A stretch of 64,000 bases of DNA, taken from positions 2,426,001 to 2,490,000 of the forward strand of contig NZ_AQUO01000001.1 in NCBI RefSeq assembly GCF_000371965.1, read 5' to 3'. The stretch comes from Paracoccus sp. N5 (GTDB taxonomy: Bacteria; Pseudomonadota; Alphaproteobacteria; Rhodobacterales; Rhodobacteraceae). The notes beneath the pieces are model-generated. The model did not search any database. It was not told the DNA's origin and saw only the letters and a program-made list of their open reading frames with translations. Positions 1 through 7,917 of this stretch are shown here, piece by piece (the first letter of the stretch is position 1; every line of letters begins with the position of its first letter). Made by a program: the position numbers and the translations under genes.

Positions 1-33
1 AAGGACGCTGCATCAGAGCCAGGGAGGCCCGAG

Positions 34-258
34 ATGACCCGCCGCACCACCGACAATTCCGAGGCCCTGAGCGCCTTCATCGGCAAGAAAGCCGAGATCG
101 ACGCGATGCTGGTCCGGCTCACCGCCCTCAGCGACGAGCACTTCAACGCCCACCCCGACGAGGTGACCTGGGGCCACGTCGGCACGCTCGAGCACTACGC
201 CAGCCTGCTGAAGCGCATCACCGACAGCGCTTTCGGCGAGGGCGAGCACGCCGAGTGA
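34..258 (+). CDS. Small hypothetical protein of phage-like element
   Basis: A 74-residue soluble protein with no signal peptide or membrane segment. The ATG follows AGGGAGG (21-27) with a 6-nt gap. The sequence is mostly helical and charged. It includes a WGHVGTLEHYASLL segment around residues 48-61 and ends in acidic residues. I do not recognise a domain. It lies about 95 bp upstream of, and in the same direction as, the DUF3489 gene. My impression, not verified by search, is that this small protein commonly accompanies DUF3489 in alphaproteobacterial mobile elements. Function unknown. Confidence 0.6.
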   Translation: MTRRTTDNSEALSAFIGKKAEIDAMLVRLTALSDEHFNAHPDEVTWGHVGTLEHYASLLKRITDSAFGEGEHAE

Positions 259-352
259 TCTCCGGCCCCGCCGGAACTCCTGCCGCGCCGTTGCGCGGCT
301 CGGGGTCGTAGGAGGGTCGCGACGGTCGCGGCCCCGAACACGGAGACCCCAG

Positions 353-940
353 ATGACCAAGCTTTCCGATACCCAACTCGTGATCCTCAGCGCCGCCGCG
401 CAGCGCGAGGACCGCAACGTCCTGCCGCTCCCCGGCTCGCTCCGCGGAGGCGCCGCCGCCAAGGCGGTCGGCGCGCTGCTGAAGCGCGGGCTCATCGCCG
501 AGACCACGACCGACAGCCGGGCCAAGGCCGACGCCGCGCTCAACCGCATCTGGCGCAACGACGAGGTCGGCGACGCCATCCTCCTGCACATCACCGACGC
601 GGGCCTCGCCGCCATAGGCGTCGAGCCGGACGGCGGCGACAACGCGCCCACGGGCGCGGACGAGGCGCCGAGCGCAGAAGCCCCGCAAGACGCTCCGGCC
701 GAAGCCGGCTCCGCGCCCAAGGCGCGCATACCGCGCACGGGCACGAAGCAGGCGAAGCTGATCGAGATGCTCCGCGCCGAGGGCGGCGCGACCATCGACG
801 AGATCGTGGCGGCCCTCGACTGGCAAGCTCACACGGCTAGGGGCGCCATGTCCGGCGCGCTGAAAAAGAAGCTCGGCCTGACCATCACCTCCGAGAAAAT
901 CGAGGGGCGCGGTAGAGCCTACCGCATCACAGACAACTGA
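353..940 (+). CDS. DUF3489 domain-containing protein
   Basis: A 195-residue protein with two halves. The N-terminal half begins MTKLSDTQLVILSAAAQRED and looks like a winged-helix-type unit. A proline/alanine/acidic linker (about residues 100-125) leads to a C-terminal DUF3489 domain containing PRTGTKQAKLIEML and TIDEIVAALDWQAHTARGAM. The C-terminal part resembles a helix-turn-helix, so a DNA-binding or regulatory role is plausible but is inference. DUF3489 genes are typically found in alphaproteobacterial mobile elements with DUF2924 and large serine recombinase genes. Here those partners lie 11 kb away. It is convergent with the DUF7220 gene. Confidence 0.8.
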   Translation: MTKLSDTQLVILSAAAQREDRNVLPLPGSLRGGAAAKAVGALLKRGLIAETTTDSRAKADAALNRIWRNDEVGDAILLHITDAGLAAIGVEPDGGDNAPTGADEAPSAEAPQDAPAEAGSAPKARIPRTGTKQAKLIEMLRAEGGATIDEIVAALDWQAHTARGAMSGALKKKLGLTITSEKIEGRGRAYRITDN

Positions 941-994
941 AGCCGCACACCACGATGGTCCCGATGACGCCGTCCCGCATGGGGCGGCGGTGCT

Positions 995-1219
995 TCATTC
1001 CGAGTTCCGCATCCGGATCGCCTCGAACAGCCGGCGCAGCAGGTAGCCGCGCGCCAGCGAGACGCCGACGAAGGCGAGGCCGATGGTCAGATGCTCCGAG
1101 AGACCCGTCTCGATCCCGAACCACGGGAACACGACGATCTGCGTGGCGATGGCCAAAACGTAGCCGACGACAACGTTTGCCGCGGCCTCGACCATCGACA
1201 TGGTCCGGCTCTGCTTCAT
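995..1219 (-). CDS. DUF7220 family small membrane protein
   Basis: A 74-residue protein with two predicted membrane segments, AAANVVVGYVLAIATQIVVF and LTIGLAFVGVSLARGYLL, and a basic C-terminus (RRLFEAIRMRNSE). It matches the small two-helix proteins classed as DUF7220 that recur in alphaproteobacterial phages and phage-like elements. The family name is from memory. Its ATG overlaps the TGA of the methyltransferase remnant upstream (ATGA at 1216-1219), so it was translationally coupled to that gene before the latter was truncated. Function unknown. Confidence 0.65.
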   Translation of the reverse strand: MKQSRTMSMVEAAANVVVGYVLAIATQIVVFPWFGIETGLSEHLTIGLAFVGVSLARGYLLRRLFEAIRMRNSE

Positions 1220-1479
1220 CTCAGGCTCTCCAGAAATGCTGTCACGAATTCCGCCGCGAGCGGCGGCACGATCGCATTGCCGTAGCCCCGCAGGAGCCCC
1301 ATGCGGCCGGGTATCCCATCAGCCAGCGGGAATGTTCCTGGCTCAACGGGCCGCCAGCGGTTATCGCGGCAGAGGAGCCAATCCGGATCTCGCCAGACGC
1401 CGTGCGGCGTCCCGTCCTTGTGATCTTGCAAGGTCGACGGCATCCATCGCCAACAGGGTTGAGGTGGGTTCAGCGACAT
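1216..1479 (-). pseudogene. C-terminal remnant of a phage DNA cytosine methyltransferase
   Basis: The 87-residue frame contains DWLLCRDNRWRPVEPGTFPL, then a GIPGRMGLLRGYGNAIVPPLAAEF stretch. The last part is the C-terminal motif X region of C5-cytosine methyltransferases. The other motifs (FAGxGG, PCQ, ENV, QRRxR) are missing: upstream sequence (1480-1551) shows no continuation, and an unrelated opposite-strand gene begins at 1552. A methyltransferase of this type normally has 300-600 residues, so this is a stump. It cannot be catalytic because the PCQ cysteine is absent. Whether the frame is still translated is unknown. Confidence 0.75.
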
Positions 1480-1551
1480 TGGCTCACAAAGACTTGAACA
1501 GAATCAGGCGAGGACCCACATTCAGACAATAACCTACGTCGGAGTTCTCTT

Positions 1552-2265
1552 ATGCCCCTGCCTTTTCTCGCCATTGCCGTTCCTGTTCTCCACTCCTCAG
1601 GTGCATGGATCGCTTCGACAGCAGCCTCCGGCTACATCGCCGGGACGCTATCGGGCACATGGATCGGTGCATTCGTTCTCGGCAACAGCACTCTGCTCGG
1701 CAGTCTCGGGTTGGTATCGGCGGCAGGCATCTTCGGCGCCACCGGCGGCCTCGCTGCTCTTTCGTCAAGTGCTGCCCTTGGAGTCGGCTCCGCGTTGACT
1801 GCCGTCGGACTGGGCGGCGTTGCCAGTACGCTCGGGATTGCTCCGGCTGCAACGTTCCTAGGACTCACCCCTGTCGGATGGGCGATTGCCGGCGCGGCAG
1901 CTACGGTCGTCGCCACGCTGGGCTACTATTTCACTCGAAAGACGATGCGTCGCATCAATGAAGAGCGTGAGAAAGGCGGGCTCGAGCCCATCACGCTGAC
2001 GGAGATCGTCAGAGAAGTTCGCCTTCTCGAAGCGCAGTCCCTGGAAGCGATCCTCGCGCGGCTCGATGCCGAGTTGGGAAATGTTTCCCTTTCCAAAGAC
2101 CACAAAGAACTGACCGTGGATGGTCAGGTATTCTCGCTCCATCGTCTGAAGTATGTCGTGAACGAGGATGGCTCCGAAGAGCTCGTGTTCGTTACCCGAA
2201 CTGGACGAAAAAAGCGGGTGCTGCTGGTAAAGGCTGCTCCGGGACCTGACGGGTTTCCTGCGTAA
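1552..2265 (+). CDS. Hypothetical protein with glycine-rich hydrophobic N-terminal half
   Basis: A 237-residue protein. The start is supported by GGAG at 1541-1544 with a 7-nt gap. Residues 1 to about 125 are very hydrophobic and rich in Gly, Ala and Ser, with at least three candidate membrane or glycine-zipper segments (IASTAASGYIAGTLSGTWIG, the FGATGGLAALSSSAALGVGS region, and VGWAIAGAAATVVATLGYYF). A basic patch (TRKTMRRINEEREK) follows, then a soluble C-terminal domain of about 100 residues with alternating charge. No family is recognised. A membrane-active or membrane-anchored role is inference. It sits where most of a cytosine methyltransferase gene has been lost, on the opposite strand from its neighbours. 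Its base composition looks less GC-rich than its surroundings. Confidence 0.6.
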   Translation: MPLPFLAIAVPVLHSSGAWIASTAASGYIAGTLSGTWIGAFVLGNSTLLGSLGLVSAAGIFGATGGLAALSSSAALGVGSALTAVGLGGVASTLGIAPAATFLGLTPVGWAIAGAAATVVATLGYYFTRKTMRRINEEREKGGLEPITLTEIVREVRLLEAQSLEAILARLDAELGNVSLSKDHKELTVDGQVFSLHRLKYVVNEDGSEELVFVTRTGRKKRVLLVKAAPGPDGFPA

Positions 2266-2283
2266 GCCACGCCATCCACGTCG

Positions 2284-3591
2284 TCAGGTCGCAGAGGCCG
2301 CCTCCGTATCGGCCTTGTCGCCCAACCGCTCGGCCTTCACCTCAGCGAAGGTCCGGCCGTCGCCGTCGAGGATCGCATCCTTGCCGGTTTCAGCCTGCCA
2401 GCGTTCGACGGCGACATCGACATAGGCCGGGCTGATCTCCATCGCGAAGACGCGGCGGCCGTTGGCCTCGCCGGCCATGATCTGCGACCCGGAGCCGGAG
2501 AACGGCTCGTAACAGAGCCCGCCACGGGCGACGTGCTGGCGCATCGGGATCCCGAAGGCGTCGAGTGGTTTCGGCGTCGGGTGATCGGGCCGTTCGTCCC
2601 TGGCGAAGCTGGGCATCTCCCAGGTCGAGGGCAGCGTCTCGTCCGCCACCTTCGGCGGGCGGTTCGGGCGGCGCCAGCCCATGAGGCAGGGCTCGTGCTT
2701 CCACAGGTAATGCGACCGGGTGAGAACACCGCGGTCCTTCACCCAGATGATCTGCTGGTGGACGAAGGCGCCGGCCTTCTCCCAGCAGGCCTCGAGCATC
2801 GCCTGCCGGCGGGAGGCGTGCCAGCAATACCAGGCCGCGTCCTCGGTGATCGCCTCGGCCACGGCGGCGCCGATGAAGCCGTCGTAAAGCTCCGCGCCCT
2901 GAGAACTGTCGTCCCAGGTCACGCCATACGACTGCGACCAGTCCTTGTTGCGGGTCGGGTGGTTGCTGCCGTCGTAATCGACCAGATACGGCGGGTCGGT
3001 CGCGAACAGCACCGCCCGCTCGCCGTTCATCAGCCGGCGGACGTCGTCGTCGCTCGTGCTGTCCCCGCAGAGCAGCCGGTGATCGCCGAGGATCCAGAGA
3101 TCGCCGGTGCGCGAGACCGGGTTGCGCGGCGGCTCGGGGATAACGACAGGCGGGGTCGAGCCTTCCTCTTCCCCCTCGGTCCCGGCCAGCAGCCGGTCCA
3201 GCTCACCATCCTCAAAGCCCAGGATACCGAGATCGAGCCCGGCCTCCTTCAAATCTGTGAGCTCCAGCGACAGCAGCGCCTCGTCCCAACCGGCGTTGAG
3301 CGCGATGCGGTTGTCCGCCAGCACCAGTGCCCGCCGCTGGCTGTCGCTGAGCCCGGTCAGAGTGATCGTCGGCACCGTATCCATGCCGAGCAGTCGCGCC
3401 GCCAGCACCCGCCCATGACCGGCGATCAGCGTGCCGTCCTCGGCGATCAGCACCGGGTTCACGAAGCCGAACTCGCGGATCGAGCCCGCGATCTCGGCCA
3501 CCTGCGCCTCGGAGTGAGTACGGGCATTCCGCGCGTAGGGCACCAGGCTGTCGAGGGGCCGATAGGCGACGGCGAGTTCACGATCGAGCAT
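2284..3591 (-). CDS. ParB-N domain / DNA (adenine or N4-cytosine) methyltransferase fusion
   Basis: A 435-residue two-domain protein. Residues 10-95 are a ParB/Srx-type domain (NARTHSEAQVAEIAGSIREF, then GHGRVLAARLLGM). Residues 165-420 are an N6/N4 methylase with the catalytic DPPY at 199-202. The SAM-binding region lies after it (EPFSGSGSQIMAGEANGRR, then MEISPAYVDVAVERW). The motif IV-before-motif I order fits the beta-type circular arrangement. Such fusions are common in phages, where they methylate phage DNA without a partner nuclease. The gene lies at the end of a minus-strand phage-like gene run. The target sequence cannot be read from the gene. Confidence 0.88.
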   Translation of the reverse strand: MLDRELAVAYRPLDSLVPYARNARTHSEAQVAEIAGSIREFGFVNPVLIAEDGTLIAGHGRVLAARLLGMDTVPTITLTGLSDSQRRALVLADNRIALNAGWDEALLSLELTDLKEAGLDLGILGFEDGELDRLLAGTEGEEEGSTPPVVIPEPPRNPVSRTGDLWILGDHRLLCGDSTSDDDVRRLMNGERAVLFATDPPYLVDYDGSNHPTRNKDWSQSYGVTWDDSSQGAELYDGFIGAAVAEAITEDAAWYCWHASRRQAMLEACWEKAGAFVHQQIIWVKDRGVLTRSHYLWKHEPCLMGWRRPNRPPKVADETLPSTWEMPSFARDERPDHPTPKPLDAFGIPMRQHVARGGLCYEPFSGSGSQIMAGEANGRRVFAMEISPAYVDVAVERWQAETGKDAILDGDGRTFAEVKAERLGDKADTEAASAT

Positions 3592-3717
3592 GGAATAGTT
3601 CCTTCGGATCGGGGGCTACCCCCCCTCGCCATTTTGGCCATGGATGCAGAAAGCTTGGCGCCCGGTCCGGGGCTGGAAGGCCCCAGAGATTTACCCTCCC
3701 CCCGGGGGGGCGGTGGT

Positions 3718-4062
3718 TTATGGTTGGCGGCGGGCGTTGCCGAAGCCGCCATCCTCGCTCGCGGTCTTGCGACTGTGACAGCTGGCACAGAGCGGCTGCC
3801 AACCGTCCGGGTCCCAGAACCGCTCCGTGTCGCCGCGGTGCGGGATGATGTGATCGACGGTATTGGCGGCGCTCACACGGCCCTGACGCTGGCATTCCGC
3901 GCAGAGCGGGTGCCGGGCGAGAAACATCTGCCGCGCACGCTGCCAGCGGGCGGACTTGTAGAGCGCCCTGACCGCGGGGTCGCGGTTACGGTCAGCATCG
4001 CGGTCGCGTTCACGCTTGTCGCGTCGCCCCACCGGGCGATGGATCGGCGGGCGCACAGGCAT
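3718..4062 (-). CDS. HNH endonuclease (phage type)
   Basis: A 114-residue protein with a basic N-terminus and a zinc-stabilised HNH fold. The motif elements are CAECQRQGRV (CxxC), TVDHIIPHRGD (the HH/metal centre) and WQPLCASCHSRKTA (second CxxC plus His/Asn-equivalent position). In tailed phages an HNH of this kind often lies just before the terminase small subunit and helps packaging. Here the next gene is a ParB-methyltransferase and no terminase is present, so the packaging module appears lost or rearranged. The 126 bp between it and the methyltransferase (3592-3717) contain homopolymer G/C tracts and no evident gene. Confidence 0.88.
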   Translation of the reverse strand: MPVRPPIHRPVGRRDKRERDRDADRNRDPAVRALYKSARWQRARQMFLARHPLCAECQRQGRVSAANTVDHIIPHRGDTERFWDPDGWQPLCASCHSRKTASEDGGFGNARRQP

Positions 4063-4201
4063 GGGGCCTCGCGAAATGGATGGAATGGGTGTGGGAACGA
4101 TCGGTGGCGCTCATGGCGCTCTTCTCCCGATCATGCCCTGCTTGTAGCACGGATCTGTTGCATGTGTCGAACAGAAAAGTGTTGCAACACTTTGGACTCG
4201 T

Positions 4202-4579
4202 TCACGCATTCAGCCGCGCAGCGATCTTCGTGAGCGCCAGCTGCCAGCGCCGCCAGGCGGTGGTCCGGTCGCAGCCCATCTCGCCCGCGATCTGCTTCCA
4301 CGGCACCCGTGCCGCGCGGGACCAGACCAGCCGCCGCTCGGCCTCCTCGATCCACAGCACCCAGTCGAAGGTCTGCTCGAGCCGGGTGATGGCTGCCGCC
4401 GAAGGCCAGACGCGCATCGGCTCCGGTTCCATGGCGGCGATCTCGCGGGGGCTGCGCAGTACCTGCGGCCAGCCGCTGAAATGCCCCCGTGCCTTCACCG
4501 CCGGCAGCTTGCGCAGGGTGCGGAACGCCTCCTCGAAGTGATCCGCCACATCGTCAGTGGTCCAGTGGCGCTCAGCCAT
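4202..4579 (-). CDS. DUF6362 family protein (helix-turn-helix)
   Basis: A 125-residue protein beginning MAERHWTTDDVADHFEEAF. The C-terminal part (VPWKQIAGEMGCDRTTAWRR) reads as a helix-turn-helix. It resembles the phage-associated DUF6362 family (name from memory). A small DNA-binding role, for example as terminase small-subunit-like or regulator, is inference. Its start overlaps the end of the upstream 74-residue gene by 8 bp, and the HNH gene follows 139 bp downstream. A longer downstream start reading is not needed. Confidence 0.65.
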   Translation of the reverse strand: MAERHWTTDDVADHFEEAFRTLRKLPAVKARGHFSGWPQVLRSPREIAAMEPEPMRVWPSAAAITRLEQTFDWVLWIEEAERRLVWSRAARVPWKQIAGEMGCDRTTAWRRWQLALTKIAARLNA

Positions 4580-4796
4580 CGCCGTGCCCTCCCTCGCTGG
4601 CGCGGGGGCCGTAGAGCTTGCAGCCCAGCTGCACGACCATCTCCCGCTCAGGCCAGCTCAGCCGCGGATCGTCGACCGAGACCGCCAGCAGCCCCAGCTC
4701 ATGCCAGCCGTCCCGCCGGACCTGATCGGGGGCGCGGCGGGTGCCACCGTAACCGCGCGGCGTGAAGCGCATCATCGTCATCGTCTTGCAGGCCAT
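4572..4796 (-). CDS. Small hypothetical phage protein
   Basis: A 74-residue protein starting MACKTMTMMRFTPRGYGGTR and ending ASEGGHGDG. I chose the ATG at 4796 because AGGAG lies on the minus strand 6 nt upstream (4803-4807). The in-frame ATG at 4802 would abut that site, and the longer open frame back to 5060 runs through what looks like a regulatory region. The central segment GLLAVSVDDPRLSWPEREMVVQLG is likely helical. No domain is recognised. It overlaps the DUF6362 gene and is probably co-transcribed with it. Confidence 0.55.
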   Translation of the reverse strand: MACKTMTMMRFTPRGYGGTRRAPDQVRRDGWHELGLLAVSVDDPRLSWPEREMVVQLGCKLYGPRASEGGHGDG

Positions 4797-4802
4797 CGTC
4801 AT

Positions 4803-5123
4803 CTCCTGTCGTTCTGGCCGTCGTGATCGCGTGAGGCAGACACGAGGGGTGACGTGGAGGACCGCGGGCCCGGACGTCGCGGATGGGGGGTCCGGCCCGG
4901 AGGCCGGCCCTCCCATACGTAGTATGGGGAGATTCATTGTTCGACTTGTTCTGCGAGGCAGAGAGTTGATATTGCTTGCTTTTCTGCCTCCGAAGAAGTC
5001 GGACAAGGAAGTCAGACATGTCTGACTTCGACTTCCGTAAGTCATTGAAAAACAAGCCATCAGTCAGACAATCCCGGAAGTCTGACATTGTCGACTTATG
5101 TCGGACATGGCGTTTGTCAGACA
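4803..5123. promoter_or_regulatory. Iteron-like repeat region between primase-helicase and small phage genes (candidate origin or operator)
   Basis: This 314-bp gap (4803-5116) plus the last codons of the primase gene contains seven copies of an 8-mer close to GTCAGACA: 4998-5005, 5011-5018, 5019-5026 (inverted), 5063-5070, 5080-5087, 5100-5107 and 5116-5123. Copies two and three form the perfect palindrome GTCAGACATGTCTGAC. Next to them are an inverted repeat CCCATAC-GTA-GTATGGG (4912-4928) and an 8-bp stem GAGGCAGA/TCTGCCTC (4955-4962, 4983-4990). Position beside the replication gene suggests an origin or a repressor-binding array. That is inference. Confidence 0.5.
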
Positions 5124-7357
5124 TCCACGACCTCCGGCCAGACCCAGACGGAGGGGTTCTCGACCTCGAGCGCGGCCCCCGAGGACGCGCAGCGGTAGTG
5201 GCTCGGAAGGACTGCGAGCCCCTGGCCCGTGATTTCCCCGGTCTCGGGATCGACCTGTTCCACGCGGCCGAAGCGCATGCCTTCGACGCACATGTAGCCG
5301 AAGCGGGACCGGACCAGCGGCAGGCCGTAGAGTGCGCCGTTGCGCTGGTACTTGATGAAGCCCTTGGTCGCGAGGACGTTGAGCCGGTCCTGGATGGTGT
5401 GCTGGCTGCCGAGGCCGGCGCGGTTCTCGAAGTTCGAGGCGAACTGGGTGGAGGTATAGAGCCGGCCTTCCGCAGCCTCCTCGTAGAGCAGGTCGAGGAT
5501 CACCTCGGCCTTGCGATCGCGCTCGGCGTCGAGACGGGCCCCCACCTCCTGCCGCACGAGACGCTCGTGGCGGGCGTTCAGTTCGACCCAGGCGCCACCG
5601 ATCTTGTCGACCAGCTTCGCCTCCAGGGCCGGTCCGTTGCGAAGTTCGATCTCGAGGCGGCGGGCGGTGCTGTCGTCGTCCGGGCGGTGCAGGATCAGGC
5701 CGCTGGTGTAATAACCCCGCAGCGCGCTGGCGCCGGAGAGAGCGAGGAACGGGTCATCCTTCACCTGCTGCTTCGAAAGCTTCTTCGTGTGGTGGACGAG
5801 GATGACACCTGCATCGCGATTGACCGCCGCCTGCAGCGCTTCGACCCGCTCCTTGAGGAAGAACATCATCGCGCTGTTGTCGTTCTCGCCGCCGCTGCCA
5901 CCGTTCGGACCCGCCGAACCGCCGTCGAAGACGTTGCGGATCGGATCGACGCAGAGAATGTCGGGCGGGCTGTCGCGGAAAGCGCTCCGGATCGCCTCCA
6001 GCACGCGGGTGACGCCACCGTGGTCGAGCAGCAGCTTCAGCCGCGGGGTGGCGACGAAGCCGTCGCGCGCGGCAACAAGGACTTCGGACGGCAGGCCGAT
6101 CTGGTGGAGGCGCTCGCGCAGGTAGTGATACTGCAGCTCGGCCTGCAGGTAGAATACCCGCAGCGGCCGCGGCGGCGTGAAGCCGAGGAACGGCACGCCG
6201 GCAGCCATGTGGACGAGCCAGGAGATCAGGAAGTCGCTCTTGCCGACCTTGGGCGCTCCGCCGAGGACGAGCAGCCCGCCCGGGGTCAGCACCCGAGGCG
6301 CGATGATGTCGTCGGGAAGCGCGCTGCGGTCATCGAGCAGCTGGCCGAGGCTGAAGCAGGCGAGCGGGGCTGTATGCGACTCCTGCCGCGGCGGCTGCGC
6401 AGGTCCGTTGCGTTCGAGATGACGCTGCCACAGCCGGCGCGTCTCGGCCTTGAGCCGATCCTCGGGCCATGGCGGGCGCAGCATCGCGGCGTTATAGCTG
6501 CAGATCGCCTCCCAGGCCTCATCGAGCGTCATGCGCCCCTCATGGGCCTGGCGCAGGTAATGGCCGATCGCGGCACTGGCGCCCTGGAACCGTGTCCAGT
6601 CATCCGCCGCGCCTTCCCGCACCGGCGTGGTGAGCACGGCATCGACGGAGGGTTTTGCATCAGAATTGAAGTCGAGGGGCTTGCCCGATGACGACGGCTC
6701 TGCCAAGGCCGGCATGGCGATCGCCCGAGTCTCGAACTCGGCCAGATCGACCTCGATCGCCTGATGATCGATGATCCTGACCTGCGATCTCAGGCCGTGC
6801 TTGCCATGGATGGTGCCCGGAACCCGCACCGGCTGGTGCGCCGAACCGAAGCTGCCGTCACCACCGACCTTGCGGGCGATCTCGGCGCGCAGGCGGCAAA
6901 GACGGGCGATATCCGCACCATGCGCGGGCTCGCTCAGCTTCCACCACAGATGCAGCTTCTTCTGACCGCCCTCGGTGATGCCACCGCTTTCCACCGTGAG
7001 CGTGGCGGGACCGAGATGGCGGATGAGGTGATCGCGCTTGGCGACAATATCGCCCTGATCAAGATCGACCACGAGGGCCTGCATCTGCAGCACATGCCCG
7101 GCGCGGGCTTCGCCACGCTGCGCCACGGTGCCGGGGATGACATAGATGGCGCGGCTGATCTGGGCGGCAGCTTCGGCGCAGGCGGCAACGGTCGCGGGCG
7201 CACCCGCATCGGCAGGCAACCAGCGCAGATCACTCGGCGGGGGCGGCGTCACGCCCTTCTCGGGCAGGCCGCGCAAGGGGATCAGTCCGTCGCACCAGGA
7301 GAAGACGACATCGAGAAAGAGCGCGATCTGCGCCGGATCGACCGCCGGCACGCTCAT
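5117..7357 (-). CDS. Phage/plasmid-type primase-helicase (AAA_25/RepA-like ATPase)
   Basis: A 746-residue protein. Residues about 50-215 resemble an archaeo-eukaryotic-type primase region, with VVDLDQGD at 97-104 and RVPGTIHGK at 178-186. Residues about 335-560 are a RecA-fold ATPase with Walker A GGAPKVGKS (366-374) and Walker B-like DILCVDPIRNVF, as in RepA/AAA_25 helicases of mobile elements. The C-terminal 170 residues look winged-helix-like. It probably opens and primes DNA for replication of the element. Its ATG overlaps the preceding small gene by 4 bp (ATGA at 7354-7357). The iteron-like array lies immediately past its stop. Confidence 0.82.
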   Translation of the reverse strand: MSVPAVDPAQIALFLDVVFSWCDGLIPLRGLPEKGVTPPPPSDLRWLPADAGAPATVAACAEAAAQISRAIYVIPGTVAQRGEARAGHVLQMQALVVDLDQGDIVAKRDHLIRHLGPATLTVESGGITEGGQKKLHLWWKLSEPAHGADIARLCRLRAEIARKVGGDGSFGSAHQPVRVPGTIHGKHGLRSQVRIIDHQAIEVDLAEFETRAIAMPALAEPSSSGKPLDFNSDAKPSVDAVLTTPVREGAADDWTRFQGASAAIGHYLRQAHEGRMTLDEAWEAICSYNAAMLRPPWPEDRLKAETRRLWQRHLERNGPAQPPRQESHTAPLACFSLGQLLDDRSALPDDIIAPRVLTPGGLLVLGGAPKVGKSDFLISWLVHMAAGVPFLGFTPPRPLRVFYLQAELQYHYLRERLHQIGLPSEVLVAARDGFVATPRLKLLLDHGGVTRVLEAIRSAFRDSPPDILCVDPIRNVFDGGSAGPNGGSGGENDNSAMMFFLKERVEALQAAVNRDAGVILVHHTKKLSKQQVKDDPFLALSGASALRGYYTSGLILHRPDDDSTARRLEIELRNGPALEAKLVDKIGGAWVELNARHERLVRQEVGARLDAERDRKAEVILDLLYEEAAEGRLYTSTQFASNFENRAGLGSQHTIQDRLNVLATKGFIKYQRNGALYGLPLVRSRFGYMCVEGMRFGRVEQVDPETGEITGQGLAVLPSHYRCASSGAALEVENPSVWVWPEVVDV

Positions 7358-7554
7358 TGTAGCCGCCCTTCGCCGGGCTCCAGATCGGCGGGCTGGATAT
7401 AGACCGCGAAGAGGTCCTCGCCATCCTCATGCTGGCCGGCTGCTTCGAAGAAGTAATACCGGTCTGGCATCACCAGCTCGGTCAGCTCCCAGCGGCGGTA
7501 ATACCCCGGCAGACGTTTCAGGAGATCAGGCGGCGGAATGGGCGGCAGTGTCAT
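7354..7554 (-). CDS. Small hypothetical protein upstream of primase-helicase
   Basis: A 66-residue acidic protein (MTLPPIPPPDLLKRLPGYYR...) with an aromatic centre (MPDRYYFFEAAGQ) and an acidic tail. No membrane segment, cysteine motif or known domain is seen. Its TGA overlaps the ATG of the primase-helicase, which suggests translational coupling. It is the first gene of the minus-strand phage-like run (7554 to 2284). No strong ribosome-binding site is visible in front. Function unknown. Confidence 0.55.
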   Translation of the reverse strand: MTLPPIPPPDLLKRLPGYYRRWELTELVMPDRYYFFEAAGQHEDGEDLFAVYIQPADLEPGEGRLQ

Positions 7555-7638
7555 CGATCGGGCTCGTGAACAGGGGCTTCACCTGTTCAAAGGCCACCCC
7601 CGCACGCCGATCGGGACATTGAAGCCGCGATTAAATGT

Positions 7639-7663
7639 GATATCTATAATTAAAATTGATATC
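7639..7663 (+). promoter_or_regulatory. Promoter/operator of the toxin-antitoxin pair
   Basis: An AT-rich island in GC-rich surroundings just before the antitoxin gene. GATATC occurs at 7639-7644 and 7658-7663, flanking a consensus -10 TATAAT at 7645-7650. A TTGAAG at 7619-7624 could be a -35 element but its 20-bp spacer is long. The paired GATATC sites around the -10 are a natural candidate for autorepression by the ribbon-helix-helix antitoxin, the usual scheme for FitAB/VapBC loci. Binding is inferred. Confidence 0.5.
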
Positions 7664-7677
7664 GAGCGAGCTTCATC

Positions 7678-7917
7678 ATGGCCCAGATCGTCGTGCGTCA
7701 GATCCCGGAAGAGGTGCATCGCGCGCTGAAGGCGCAGGCCGCCGCGCATGGTCGGAGCGCCGAGGCTGAGTTGCGCGAGATCATTGCCCGCGCGGTGCTG
7801 CCGCAGTCGCGCCCGCGCGCGGGTGATCTGATGCGCAGTATCTGGTCCGGCGCCGAGACGGACGACCTTTCGGTCGAACGCGACCGGACGCCCGCGGAGC
7901 CGGCCGGTTTCGAATGA
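7678..7917 (+). CDS. FitA/VapB-type ribbon-helix-helix antitoxin
   Basis: A 79-residue protein. Residues 1-42 (MAQIVVRQIPEEVHRALKAQ then AAAHGRSAEAELREIIARAV) are a typical FitA-like ribbon-helix-helix DNA-binding domain. The basic/acidic tail containing RAGDLMRSIWSG is the part that usually wraps around the PIN toxin. It should neutralise the toxin encoded next and repress its own promoter. The stop codon overlaps the toxin start (ATGA at 7914-7917), the standard coupled arrangement. Confidence 0.88.
   Translation: MAQIVVRQIPEEVHRALKAQAAAHGRSAEAELREIIARAVLPQSRPRAGDLMRSIWSGAETDDLSVERDRTPAEPAGFE

Noticed and set aside
2533..4233. Long plus-strand open frame opposite the ParB-methylase and HNH genes
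   Set aside because: Arg/Val/Ala-rich shadow of well-supported minus-strand genes; no motif, no ribosome-binding site.
4998..5123. CRISPR array
   Set aside because: Repeats are only 8 bp, occur in both orientations and have uneven spacing; no cas gene nearby.
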